Shown here: positions 49,538 through 58,358 of the stretch, piece by piece
How positions within the stretch are numbered: the first letter of the stretch is position 1
Layout: every line of letters starts with the position of its first letter
NCBI GenBank assembly: GCA_900478215.1
Contig: LS483478.1
Span: 4,560,614-4,624,613 of the forward strand
Reading direction: 5' to 3'
Length of the DNA stretch: 64,000 nucleotides
Source of the DNA: Salmonella enterica subsp. houtenae serovar Houten
GTDB taxonomy: Bacteria; Pseudomonadota; Gammaproteobacteria; Enterobacterales; Enterobacteriaceae
Notes under the pieces: model-generated
Databases searched by the model: none
Told to the model about the DNA's origin: nothing
Seen by the model: the letters and a program-made list of their open reading frames with translations, nothing else
Position numbers and translations under genes: made by a program

Positions 49538-49794
49538 TGCGTTACTGACTCACATGACAAGACTCATTTGAATCAATAATTTTTCCTAAAACCCGATCGG
49601 GTAATGATCCCAGCCAGATGCGACTATTTCCATGAAAGGGGAAATGGTGGTTTACGACCAGGATGCGGGTTGTCGTGGAAAAACTCAACTTTTGTCGTTT
49701 CACGGAAAGGCAATCTTTCTGTAAAAAGTCATTATGTTGTTTTTTTATCTTTTTGATAGTTAATGCTATTTTTATCCTTTCTTAGGGATAATCT

Positions 49795-49836
49795 TTACAG
49801 TCATAAAACTGTCATATTTCGTACATTTAACTGTCA
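49795..49836 (+). promoter_or_regulatory. Pho boxes of the pstS promoter
   Basis: Repeated CTGTCA/AGTCAT-type heptamers occur as TTACAGTCATAAAACTGTCA (49795-49814) and again in ACATTTAACTGTCAC (to 49836), spaced by about one or two helical turns. These are PhoB-binding Pho boxes, replacing the -35 box of the strong phosphate-starvation promoter of pstS. Confidence 0.88.
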
Positions 49837-49905
49837 CCTGTTTGTCCTATTTTGCTCATCGTAACAACTCAAACAATGATTTACCGAAACCGTGCAGGAG
49901 ACATT

Positions 49906-50946
49906 ATGAAAGTTATGCGTACCACTGTCGCAACTGTTGTCGCCGCGACCTTATCGATGAGCGCGTTCTCTGCCTTTGCAGCAGCAAGCCTGACAGGTGC
50001 CGGTGCAACGTTTCCTGCGCCGGTGTATGCCAAATGGGCGGATACCTACCAGAAAGAAACCGGTAACAAAGTCAATTACCAGGGGATAGGTTCTTCCGGC
50101 GGCGTGAAACAAATTACCGCGAATACCGTTGATTTTGGTGCGTCCGATGCGCCGCTGTCTGATGAAAAACTGAATCAGGAAGGACTCTTCCAGTTTCCGA
50201 CCGTCATTGGCGGCGTGGTGCTGGCGGTGAATATTCCAGGCCTCAAATCCGGCGAACTGGTGCTGGACGGTAAAACTCTGGGCGATATCTACCTCGGTAA
50301 AATCAAAAAGTGGGATGATGAAGCCATCACCAAGCTGAACCCGGGCGTGAAGCTACCTTCGCAGAATATCGCTGTGGTGCGTCGCGCTGACGGTTCCGGC
50401 ACCTCCTTCGTTTTCACCAGTTACCTGGCAAAAGTCAACGACGAGTGGAAGTCGAAAGTGGGCGCGGGTTCTACCGTGAACTGGCCAACCGGTCTGGGCG
50501 GTAAAGGCAACGATGGCATCGCGGCATTTGTACAGCGTCTGCCAGGCGCTATTGGCTACGTTGAGTATGCGTATGCCAAGCAGAACAATCTGGCCTACAC
50601 CAAACTGATTTCTGCTGATGGCAACCCGGTAAGCCCGACGGAAGAGAGCTTCTCTAATGCGGCGAAAGGCGCAGACTGGAGCAAAACCTTCGCGCAGGAT
50701 CTGACCAACCAGAAGGGTGACGATGTGTGGCCAATTACCTCTACCACCTTTATCCTGGTTCATAAAGCGCAGAAGAAACCTGAGCAGGGCGCTGAAGTGT
50801 TGAAGTTCTTCGACTGGGCCTACAAAAATGGCGCTAAGCAGGCGAATGATCTGGATTACGCCAGCCTGCCGGATAACGTCGTTGAGCAGGTTCGTACCGC
50901 CTGGAAAACCAGTATAAAAGACAGCAACGGTAACGCATTGTATTAA
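49906..50946 (+). CDS. pstS: Phosphate ABC transporter, periplasmic binding protein
   Basis: A 346-residue high-affinity phosphate-binding protein. The signal peptide covers about 1-25 (MKVMRTTVATVVAATLSMSA, cleavage after AFA). Mature phosphate-contact loops are TGAGATFPAPVY, GSSGGVKQI and RADGSGTSFVF. The start at 49906 follows GCAGGAGACATT; the frame is open for 18 further codons upstream in the leader. First gene of pstSCAB-phoU, induced by PhoB. Confidence 0.97.
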   Translation: MKVMRTTVATVVAATLSMSAFSAFAAASLTGAGATFPAPVYAKWADTYQKETGNKVNYQGIGSSGGVKQITANTVDFGASDAPLSDEKLNQEGLFQFPTVIGGVVLAVNIPGLKSGELVLDGKTLGDIYLGKIKKWDDEAITKLNPGVKLPSQNIAVVRRADGSGTSFVFTSYLAKVNDEWKSKVGAGSTVNWPTGLGGKGNDGIAAFVQRLPGAIGYVEYAYAKQNNLAYTKLISADGNPVSPTEESFSNAAKGADWSKTFAQDLTNQKGDDVWPITSTTFILVHKAQKKPEQGAEVLKFFDWAYKNGAKQANDLDYASLPDNVVEQVRTAWKTSIKDSNGNALY

Positions 50947-51007
50947 TTTAGTATTCTGACGAAAATGGCGGGAGACGCTTACGCTAACCCGCCCTACGGT
51001 GCTGACT

Positions 51008-51037
51008 GTAGGCCGGATAAGCGCAGCGCCATCCGGC
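51008..51037. repeat. REP element between pstS and pstC
   Basis: GTAGGCCGGATAAGCG followed by GCGCCATCCGGC, a good REP palindrome. Such elements downstream of a highly expressed binding-protein gene can protect its mRNA, giving more PstS than PstC/A. Confidence 0.85.
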
Positions 51038-51072
51038 AACTTCGTAAACGCGTTTAACTTAAAGAGTGATTT

Positions 51073-52032
51073 ATGGCTGCAACCAAGCCTGCTTTTAACC
51101 CGCCGGGTAAAAAAGGCGACATGATTTTCAGCGCGCTGGTAAAACTGGCTGCGCTGATTGTGCTATTGATGTTGGGCGGTATTATCGTCTCATTGATCAT
51201 CTCCTCTTGGCCAAGTATTCAGAAATTTGGTTTCTCATTTCTTTGGACTAAGGAGTGGGACGCGCCAAACGATATCTACGGCGCGCTGGTGCCCATTTAC
51301 GGCACGCTGGTGACCTCCTTTATCGCACTGCTGATCGCCGTTCCGGTCAGTTTCGGCATTGCCCTGTTTTTAACCGAGCTGGCGCCAGGCTGGCTGAAGC
51401 GTCCGCTCGGCATCGCCATTGAACTGCTGGCGGCGATCCCCAGTATCGTGTACGGCATGTGGGGGCTGTTTATCTTCGCACCGCTGTTTGCGACGTACTT
51501 CCAGGAGCCGGTCGGCAATATTCTTTCCAACATACCTTTTGTCGGCGCGCTGTTCTCCGGTCCGGCGTTTGGTATCGGCATTCTGGCGGCGGGCGTCATC
51601 CTCGCCATCATGATCATCCCCTACATTGCGGCGGTTATGCGCGACGTCTTCGAGCAAACGCCGGTAATGATGAAAGAGTCAGCCTATGGTATCGGCTGTA
51701 CTACCTGGGAAGTCATCTGGCGCATCGTACTGCCGTTCACCAAAAATGGCGTCATTGGCGGCATTATGCTGGGACTGGGACGTGCTCTGGGTGAAACGAT
51801 GGCGGTCACTTTTATCATCGGCAACACCTACCAACTCGACAGCGCGTCGCTGTATATGCCGGGCAACAGCATCACTTCCGCTCTGGCCAACGAATTCGCT
51901 GAGGCGGAATCGGGCCTGCACGTGGCGGCGCTGATGGAGCTGGGGCTGATCCTGTTTGTGATCACCTTTATCGTCCTGGCGGCGTCTAAGTTCATGATTA
52001 TGCGTCTTGCGAAGAACGAGGGAGCACGTTAA
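51073..52032 (+). CDS. pstC: Phosphate ABC transporter, permease PstC
   Basis: A 319-residue inner-membrane permease with about six helices and the EAA-type cytoplasmic loop (ESAYGIGCTTWEVIWRIVLP). With PstA it forms the phosphate channel. Its stop codon overlaps the pstA start by one base. Confidence 0.96.
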   Translation: MAATKPAFNPPGKKGDMIFSALVKLAALIVLLMLGGIIVSLIISSWPSIQKFGFSFLWTKEWDAPNDIYGALVPIYGTLVTSFIALLIAVPVSFGIALFLTELAPGWLKRPLGIAIELLAAIPSIVYGMWGLFIFAPLFATYFQEPVGNILSNIPFVGALFSGPAFGIGILAAGVILAIMIIPYIAAVMRDVFEQTPVMMKESAYGIGCTTWEVIWRIVLPFTKNGVIGGIMLGLGRALGETMAVTFIIGNTYQLDSASLYMPGNSITSALANEFAEAESGLHVAALMELGLILFVITFIVLAASKFMIMRLAKNEGAR

Positions 52033-52922
52033 TGGCTACGCTTGATATGCAGAACACCGCGCAGCTCGCGGAATCCCGTCGCAAGATGCAAGCGCGTCGC
52101 CGCATGAAGAACCGTATCGCATTAACGCTCTCAATGGCGACGATGGCATTTGGCCTGTTCTGGCTCGTCTGGATCCTGATGTCCACCATTACGCGTGGGA
52201 TCGATGGGATGTCGCTGGCGCTGTTTACCGAAATGACGCCGCCGCCGAACACGGCGGGCGGCGGGCTGGCGAACGCCCTGGCGGGGAGTGGATTGTTGAT
52301 TCTCTGGGCTACCGTATTGGGTACGCCGCTGGGGATCATGGCCGGGATCTATCTGGCGGAATATGGCCGTAAATCCTGGCTGGCGGAGATCATTCGCTTT
52401 ATTAACGACATTCTGCTTTCCGCGCCGTCAATTGTCGTGGGGCTGTTTGTGTACACCATCGTAGTGGCGCAGATGCAGCACTTCTCCGGTTGGGCGGGGG
52501 TGATTGCGCTGGCGCTGTTGCAGGTGCCGATCGTCATTCGTACCACCGAGAACATGTTGAAACTGGTGCCGGATAATTTGCGCGAAGCAGCTTATGCGTT
52601 GGGAACGCCGAAATGGAAAATGATCTCTGCCATTACGCTGAAAGCGTCCATATCCGGAATTATTACGGGTGTGCTGCTGGCCGTTGCCCGTATCGCCGGG
52701 GAAACGGCGCCGTTGTTGTTTACCGCGCTCTCCAACCAGTTCTGGAGCACCGACATGATGCAGCCGATCGCCAACCTGCCGGTGACCATCTTTAAATTCG
52801 CGATGAGCCCGTTTGCCGAATGGCAACAATTGGCCTGGGCGGGCGTGCTGATTATTACCCTGTGCGTACTGCTGCTGAATATTCTGGCGCGTGTTGTTTT
52901 CGCGAAGAAAAAACACGGCTAA
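52032..52922 (+). CDS. pstA: Phosphate ABC transporter, permease PstA
   Basis: A 296-residue second channel subunit with about six helices and the EAA loop (EAAYALGTPKWKMISAITL). Start overlaps the pstC stop (TAATG), indicating translational coupling. Confidence 0.96.
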   Translation: MATLDMQNTAQLAESRRKMQARRRMKNRIALTLSMATMAFGLFWLVWILMSTITRGIDGMSLALFTEMTPPPNTAGGGLANALAGSGLLILWATVLGTPLGIMAGIYLAEYGRKSWLAEIIRFINDILLSAPSIVVGLFVYTIVVAQMQHFSGWAGVIALALLQVPIVIRTTENMLKLVPDNLREAAYALGTPKWKMISAITLKASISGIITGVLLAVARIAGETAPLLFTALSNQFWSTDMMQPIANLPVTIFKFAMSPFAEWQQLAWAGVLIITLCVLLLNILARVVFAKKKHG

Positions 52923-52929
52923 AGATATT

Positions 52930-52960
52930 GCCGGATGGCGCTGTGTTTATCCGGCCTACA
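52930..52960. repeat. REP element between pstA and pstB
   Basis: GCCGGATGGCGC followed by TTTATCCGGCCTAC, an inverted-orientation REP unit in the 116-base pstA-pstB spacer. Confidence 0.82.
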
Positions 52961-53038
52961 AGCTGTGTGCCAACAGGCATAAATAAATCAATTAGTTACG
53001 GCGCGGCGAATGTGGCGTCGAATGAGGAAAAGCGTGAA

Positions 53039-53812
53039 ATGAGTATGGTTGAAACTGCCCCGAGTAAGATTCAGGTTCGTGATTTGAACTTCTACTACGG
53101 CAAATTCCATGCCCTGAAGAACATCAATCTGGATATCGCGAAGAACCAGGTCACAGCATTTATTGGGCCATCCGGCTGCGGTAAATCAACGCTACTGCGT
53201 ACCTTCAATAAAATGTATTCGCTTTATCCGGAGCAGCGCGCGGAAGGTGAAATTCTGCTGGATGGCGACAATATTCTCACCAACACCCAGGATATCGCGC
53301 TGTTGCGCGCAAAAGTGGGGATGGTATTCCAGAAGCCGACGCCGTTCCCGATGTCCATCTATGACAATATCGCCTTTGGCGTGCGTCTGTTTGAGAAGCT
53401 GTCTCGCGCCGATATGGACGAGCGCGTGCAGTGGGCGTTGACCAAAGCCGCATTATGGAACGAAACCAAAGATAAATTGCACCAGAGCGGGTACTCTCTC
53501 TCCGGTGGTCAGCAGCAGCGTCTGTGCATTGCGCGCGGCATCGCCATTCGTCCGGAAGTGTTGCTGCTGGATGAGCCATGTTCAGCACTGGACCCCATAT
53601 CCACTGGGCGTATTGAAGAGCTGATCACCGAGCTGAAACAGGATTACACCGTGGTGATCGTGACCCACAATATGCAGCAGGCGGCACGTTGTTCCGATCA
53701 TACGGCGTTTATGTACCTGGGCGAGTTGATTGAGTTCAGCAATACGGACGATCTGTTCACCAAGCCCGCGAAGAAACAAACAGAAGACTATATCACCGGT
53801 CGTTACGGTTAA
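53039..53812 (+). CDS. pstB: Phosphate ABC transporter, ATPase PstB
   Basis: A 257-residue ABC ATPase: Walker A GPSGCGKS, signature LSGGQQQRLCIARG, Walker B LLLDEPCSALD and H-loop histidine VIVTHNMQQA. The start at 53039 (MSMVETAPSKIQVRD) matches the family; the open frame extends back through the REP into pstA. It energises phosphate import and takes part with PhoU in signalling to PhoR. Confidence 0.96.
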   Translation: MSMVETAPSKIQVRDLNFYYGKFHALKNINLDIAKNQVTAFIGPSGCGKSTLLRTFNKMYSLYPEQRAEGEILLDGDNILTNTQDIALLRAKVGMVFQKPTPFPMSIYDNIAFGVRLFEKLSRADMDERVQWALTKAALWNETKDKLHQSGYSLSGGQQQRLCIARGIAIRPEVLLLDEPCSALDPISTGRIEELITELKQDYTVVIVTHNMQQAARCSDHTAFMYLGELIEFSNTDDLFTKPAKKQTEDYITGRYG

Positions 53813-53826
53813 TTCAGGAGGGCGTA

Positions 53827-54552
53827 ATGGACAGTCTGAACCTTAATAAACATATTTCCGGCCAGTTCAATGCTGAACTGGAAAGCATCCGCACTCAGGT
53901 AATGACCATGGGCGGCATGGTGGAGCAGCAGCTTTCTGACGCTATCACCGCCATGCACAACCAGGACAGCGAGCTGGCGAAGCGTGTGGTAGAAGGCGAC
54001 CATCAGGTCAATATGATGGAAGTCGCCATCGACGAAGCCTGCGTGCGTATTATTGCCAAGCGTCAGCCGACGGCAAGCGATCTGCGTCTGGTGATGGCGA
54101 TTATCAAAACCATCGCCGAACTGGAACGCATTGGCGATGTGGCGGATAAAATCTGCCGTACTGCGCTGGAGAAATTCTCCCAACAGCACCAGCCGCTGTT
54201 GGTGAGTCTGGAATCGCTGGGTCGCCATACCGTACAGATGCTACACGACGTACTGGACGCATTCGCGCGGATGGATCTCGACGAAGCGGTGCGTATCTAT
54301 CGTGAAGATAAGAAGGTTGACCAGGAGTACGAAGGTATCGTGCGTCAGCTCATGACCTACATGATGGAAGATTCGCGTACGATTCCCAGCGTGCTGACCG
54401 CTCTGTTCTGCGCCCGTTCTATCGAGCGTATCGGCGACCGCTGCCAGAATATTTGCGAATATATCTTCTACTTCGTGAAGGGACAGGATTTCCGTCACGT
54501 CGGCGGTGACGAACTGGATAAGCTGTTGGCGGATAAAGATCCGAAAGAGTAA
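53827..54552 (+). CDS. phoU: Phosphate signalling protein PhoU
   Basis: A 241-residue protein of two three-helix bundles, each with a PhoU metal-binding E/DxxxD-type motif (IAELERIGDVADKI; SIERIGDRCQNICEYIFY). It links the Pst transporter to PhoR and keeps the Pho regulon off in phosphate excess. Last gene of the pst operon. Confidence 0.96.
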   Translation: MDSLNLNKHISGQFNAELESIRTQVMTMGGMVEQQLSDAITAMHNQDSELAKRVVEGDHQVNMMEVAIDEACVRIIAKRQPTASDLRLVMAIIKTIAELERIGDVADKICRTALEKFSQQHQPLLVSLESLGRHTVQMLHDVLDAFARMDLDEAVRIYREDKKVDQEYEGIVRQLMTYMMEDSRTIPSVLTALFCARSIERIGDRCQNICEYIFYFVKGQDFRHVGGDELDKLLADKDPKE

Positions 54553-54565
54553 TCATTATTCATTT

Positions 54566-54595
54566 GCCCGGTGGCGTGCGCTTACCGGGCCTACA
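54566..54595. repeat. REP-like element after phoU
   Basis: GCCCGGTGGCGTGCGC followed by CTTACCGGGCCTAC: an imperfect REP palindrome between the convergent phoU and yieH genes. Confidence 0.75.
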
Positions 54596-54613
54596 TCATC
54601 CAGCTTTGTTTCT

Positions 54614-55279
54614 TCAGCGCGTTATCTCCCACCCGCGCGCTTTCCACAACTCCGGCAACTGCGCCAAATCGGTAAACGTCGTCACGTTAGGGTGAACGAT
54701 TGGCTTGTTATGCGGATCGGCGCAGAAATAAAACACTTCCATTCCCGCCGCGATTCCTGACTGCGCGCCTGCGCTGGAATCATCTACCAGAATACACTTC
54801 TCAACATTGACCTTCATGGCGTTCGCCGCATGGAGCATCAGTGCCGGATCGGGCTTCCAGCGTTGAATATCGTAACCGCTAAACAGCAAATCGGGAAAAT
54901 GATGCAACATGCCCAGTTTACCCAGCGAATGCTGCATCTTACTGACCGGCCCGTTAGATACCACGCACATGGGCGTCTTAATGCTCTTCAGTAGGGTATT
55001 CGCGCCCGCAATGGCCTCCAGCTCAGCATCGAACAGGCGAGCGACCTCGGCGCGATACACGGGTTCCAGCTCCGCCTTTGCCAGCGCAACGCCATGCTCT
55101 TTACTGATGGTATCGATAATTTCGTAGAGCTTTACGCCTTTAAAGCGTCTGAATACTTCCGCGAGCTCAAGCGTAATGCCGAACTGCCGGAACATAGCGA
55201 CATAGGCGCGCGAGCAAATCACTTCACTGTCGACCAGCGTGCCGTCACAGTCAAAAAACACCGCTTCGATTTGGGACAT
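54614..55279 (-). CDS. yieH: HAD-family phosphatase YieH (6-phosphogluconate phosphatase type)
   Basis: A 221-residue HAD hydrolase: catalytic motif I FFDCDGTLVDSE (aspartates at about 9 and 11), motif II VVSNGP, motif III lysine (QRWKPDP) and motif IV ILVDDSSAG. The E. coli homologue dephosphorylates 6-phosphogluconate and also purines' phosphates in vitro. Monocistronic and convergent with phoU. Confidence 0.9.
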   Translation of the reverse strand: MSQIEAVFFDCDGTLVDSEVICSRAYVAMFRQFGITLELAEVFRRFKGVKLYEIIDTISKEHGVALAKAELEPVYRAEVARLFDAELEAIAGANTLLKSIKTPMCVVSNGPVSKMQHSLGKLGMLHHFPDLLFSGYDIQRWKPDPALMLHAANAMKVNVEKCILVDDSSAGAQSGIAAGMEVFYFCADPHNKPIVHPNVTTFTDLAQLPELWKARGWEITR

Positions 55280-55447
55280 GTCATTTCCATTTTAACAAGT
55301 TTAACGTTTACGTAATGCTGAATTAGGGGACGCAATCGTTGCCGTACTAACAAATTGAGTGAAAAAAATTACCACACAACGGCGCCAGGCGTCGCATTTT
55401 GGTATAGGATAACGGCGAATTTTCCCTCCTTTCTCCGGAAATTGATA

Positions 55448-56785
55448 ATGAGTCAACAACACACCACCCAGGCTTCTGGTCAGGGTATGCTGGAACGCGT
55501 GTTTAAACTGCGCGAACATGGCACGACGGCACGAACCGAAGTGATCGCCGGTTTTACCACTTTCCTGACGATGGTTTATATCGTTTTTGTTAACCCGCAA
55601 ATTCTGGGCGTCGCTGGCATGGATACCAGCGCCGTCTTTGTGACCACCTGTCTGATTGCAGCCTTTGGCAGTATTCTGATGGGCCTGTTCGCTAACCTGC
55701 CGGTGGCGCTCGCGCCAGCGATGGGGTTGAACGCTTTCTTCGCCTTTGTCGTGGTCCAGGCGATGGGACTGCCGTGGCAAGTTGGGATGGGCGCGATTTT
55801 CTGGGGCGCAATCGGACTGCTGCTGCTGACCATTTTCCGCGTGCGTTACTGGATGATCGCCAACATTCCGGTCAGCCTACGCGTGGGGATTACCAGCGGT
55901 ATCGGACTGTTTATTGGCATGATGGGGCTGAAAAACGCCGGCGTGATTGTCGCCAATCCGGAAACGCTGGTCAGCATCGGCAACCTGACTTCCCACAGCG
56001 TATTGTTGGGCATTCTGGGCTTCTTTATCATCGCTATTCTGGCGTCCCGCAACATTCATGCGGCGGTACTGGTCTCTATTATTGTTACCACGCTGCTGGG
56101 CTGGATGTTGGGCGATGTGCATTACAGCGGCATCGTTTCCGCGCCGCCGAGCGTCTCTACGGTAATTGGTCATGTCGATCTGGCCGGCTCGCTGAATCTG
56201 GGGCTGGCAGGTGTCATCTTCTCTTTTATGCTGGTGAACCTGTTTGACTCTTCCGGTACGCTGATTGGCGTAACGGATAAAGCCGGCCTGGCGGATGAGA
56301 AAGGTAAATTTCCGCGCATGAAGCAGGCGCTGTTTGTCGATAGCGTCTCTTCTGTCGCCGGGTCGTTTATCGGTACCTCCTCTGTTACCGCGTATATTGA
56401 ATCCTCTTCCGGGGTCTCCGTAGGCGGACGTACAGGCCTCACTGCCGTGGTGGTCGGTTTGCTATTCCTGCTGGTCATTTTCCTGTCGCCGCTGGCGGGG
56501 ATGGTGCCAGGTTATGCTGCGGCCGGCGCGCTGATTTACGTGGGCGTGTTAATGACATCCAGCCTGGCGCGTGTGAAGTGGCAGGATTTAACAGAGTCTG
56601 TTCCGGCCTTTATTACCGCCGTGATGATGCCGTTTAGCTTCTCCATTACCGAAGGTATCGCGCTGGGCTTTATCTCGTACTGCGTGATGAAAATTGGTAC
56701 CGGTCGCCTGCGCGATCTCAGCCCATGCGTAGTGATTGTCGCGCTGTTATTTGTGCTGAAGATTGTCTTTATCGATGCGCATTAA
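55448..56785 (+). CDS. adeP: High-affinity adenine permease
   Basis: A 445-residue NCS2-family (AzgA subgroup) purine:H+ symporter with 12 or more hydrophobic segments and family motifs PVALAPAMGLNAFFAF and FIGTSSVTAYIESSSGVSVGGRTGL. E. coli YieG (PurP/AdeP) imports adenine. I start at ATG 55448 (MSQQHTTQASGQG), matching the family; 31 upstream codons of open frame lie in the promoter region. Divergent from yieH. Confidence 0.94.
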   Translation: MSQQHTTQASGQGMLERVFKLREHGTTARTEVIAGFTTFLTMVYIVFVNPQILGVAGMDTSAVFVTTCLIAAFGSILMGLFANLPVALAPAMGLNAFFAFVVVQAMGLPWQVGMGAIFWGAIGLLLLTIFRVRYWMIANIPVSLRVGITSGIGLFIGMMGLKNAGVIVANPETLVSIGNLTSHSVLLGILGFFIIAILASRNIHAAVLVSIIVTTLLGWMLGDVHYSGIVSAPPSVSTVIGHVDLAGSLNLGLAGVIFSFMLVNLFDSSGTLIGVTDKAGLADEKGKFPRMKQALFVDSVSSVAGSFIGTSSVTAYIESSSGVSVGGRTGLTAVVVGLLFLLVIFLSPLAGMVPGYAAAGALIYVGVLMTSSLARVKWQDLTESVPAFITAVMMPFSFSITEGIALGFISYCVMKIGTGRLRDLSPCVVIVALLFVLKIVFIDAH

Positions 56786-56790
56786 TCAAT

Positions 56791-56818
56791 GCTTTGCCGG
56801 ATGACGATCCGGCAAAGC
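56791..56818. terminator. Hairpin after adeP (terminator or REP-like)
   Basis: GCTTTGCCGGAT pairs with ATCCGGCAAAGC to form a near-perfect palindrome six bases after the adeP stop. It lacks a T tract; a second, weaker REP-like repeat follows (56824-56856). It separates convergent adeP and chrR. Confidence 0.6.
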
Positions 56819-56861
56819 GTAGACCCGGTAGGATGCATGAGTGTCTTACCGGCATTGTGGA

Positions 56862-57428
56862 TTACGCTTTTACGCGCTGGATATAGTCGCCAAACGCGGT
56901 CAGTTGGCCTGTCAAATGGTCTAGCGTGCTTTGGTCGATCACTTCCCCAGCTTGCGGGTCGACTTTATTCTGAATCACGCCGCCCATAAATTCCGGTTTA
57001 TTCATCACCATCGCATCAAGGAACACCAGAATCTGGCGCAGATGATACTGGCAGCGCGCGCCGCCAATCGCCCCCATTGAACTGGTCTGGATAAGAACGG
57101 GCTTACCCGCCAGCGGCTGTTCAGGCAGACGGGATAGCCAGTCGATGGCATTCTTCAGGCCGCCTGGAACTGAATAGTTATACTCCGGCGTCACAATGAC
57201 GACGCCGTCGGCGTTGCGAATCTGCTCCGCCAGCGCCTCTACGCTGGCTGGAAATCCCTCTTCCTGCTGGATATCGGCGTCATACAGCGGAATCTCCCCG
57301 ATCGAAGGCAGCGGCGATACCGTCATTCCTGCCGGTGCGACTTTAGGCAGCGTACGCGCCACCATCCCGTTAAAGGAACCTTTGCGTAAACTTCCCAGCA
57401 ATGTAACCACATTTAGCGTTTCAGACAT
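56862..57428 (-). CDS. chrR: NAD(P)H-dependent FMN quinone/chromate reductase
   Basis: A 188-residue flavodoxin-like FMN reductase of the NADPH_dep_FMN family: FMN phosphate loop GSLRKGSFN and PEYNYSVPGGLKNAIDW. E. coli ChrR (YieF) reduces quinones and chromate and protects against oxidative stress. I start at ATG 57428 (MSETLNVVTLLGS), matching the homologue; ATG 57446 would add six residues and overlap yieE. It follows yieE closely on the same strand. Confidence 0.93.
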   Translation of the reverse strand: MSETLNVVTLLGSLRKGSFNGMVARTLPKVAPAGMTVSPLPSIGEIPLYDADIQQEEGFPASVEALAEQIRNADGVVIVTPEYNYSVPGGLKNAIDWLSRLPEQPLAGKPVLIQTSSMGAIGGARCQYHLRQILVFLDAMVMNKPEFMGGVIQNKVDPQAGEVIDQSTLDHLTGQLTAFGDYIQRVKA

Positions 57429-57445
57429 ACGTGCCCCTTTTTTCA

Positions 57446-58201
57446 TTATGAACGATTAAGCGTATACGATTTGGCGGCGGGAAGTTGGGCGAATCGCATC
57501 AGACGACCGGTTGGCTCATTGGCGCGCGTCTGGATATCGGGCAGGCTTTTCCAGCCCAGTTTGCCATCGAACTCCCACACCTTTAACTTTTCTATCGCTG
57601 GTGTAACGGCCACGGACCATACCAGTACATCTTCCGCATCGCACACGGCTTCAAGTTGCGTGACATGCGCGCACTTCAGGCGTCCGGCAACGGGTAAAAG
57701 TTGCAGTTCCCGCGGATCGTCATTCATGATATCGCCGGTGAGTTTTAACACGCTCTGGCGCAATGTAATGAGTTGCGCTCGCACTTCGTTGGGATCGTTT
57801 TGATTGGCTACCCATAAATTTTCATTACGGGAGAAAGGGTGGCGTTCGAGCGAATGCGGACGGTGGAAGCCGCGGGAGGTGCGCTGTAATTCCATATCCA
57901 GCCCGCACTCTCCTTCGGTGGTCAACGCTACACCAACCATATTCCCGGCGTAGGAAATAGAAAAACCTGGCAGATTTTTATCACGAAACGCGGGTTTACC
58001 TTTCGCCCGAATAATAATTTCCGGCAGCTCGCCAATTCCGTACAGCATAAACATCAGTTCGGCGAGAAGGCCTCTGGAGGCGAGAAAACGCGTTCGTCGG
58101 TGAGCAGGCAGGTTTCTGGCTTCAATATGGCAAGACGAAGAGAGACGAATTGAAACCAACTGTCCCTCCGTAAGTATCCCTCTGGCAAAGTGAGTCGCCA
58201 T
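57446..58201 (-). CDS. yieE: 4'-phosphopantetheinyl transferase superfamily protein YieE
   Basis: A 251-residue protein with the Sfp/AcpS-type signature: SYAGNMVGVALTTEGECGLDMELQR contains the metal-binding G(V/L)D-x-E pattern, and a conserved RFSRNENL-like stretch follows (HPFSRNENLWV). This superfamily transfers phosphopantetheine from CoA to carrier proteins; in E. coli neither target nor necessity of YieE is settled. It is upstream of chrR with a 17-base gap to the chosen chrR start, so probably co-transcribed. Confidence 0.83.
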   Translation of the reverse strand: MATHFARGILTEGQLVSIRLSSSCHIEARNLPAHRRTRFLASRGLLAELMFMLYGIGELPEIIIRAKGKPAFRDKNLPGFSISYAGNMVGVALTTEGECGLDMELQRTSRGFHRPHSLERHPFSRNENLWVANQNDPNEVRAQLITLRQSVLKLTGDIMNDDPRELQLLPVAGRLKCAHVTQLEAVCDAEDVLVWSVAVTPAIEKLKVWEFDGKLGWKSLPDIQTRANEPTGRLMRFAQLPAAKSYTLNRS

Positions 58202-58358
58202 TTTTCGCTCCGTGATTAATGGGCCGTGATAATGACGAGAGTAACATTAACGTAAATTATGGACAGGTTTTACGCGCTAAAAATTCAATTTCAGAAGGTT
58301 CTTTAATAAGACGGTTACATTTCTGATAAGAGGAGGGGGAATTTATCAGCGTAGGTGG

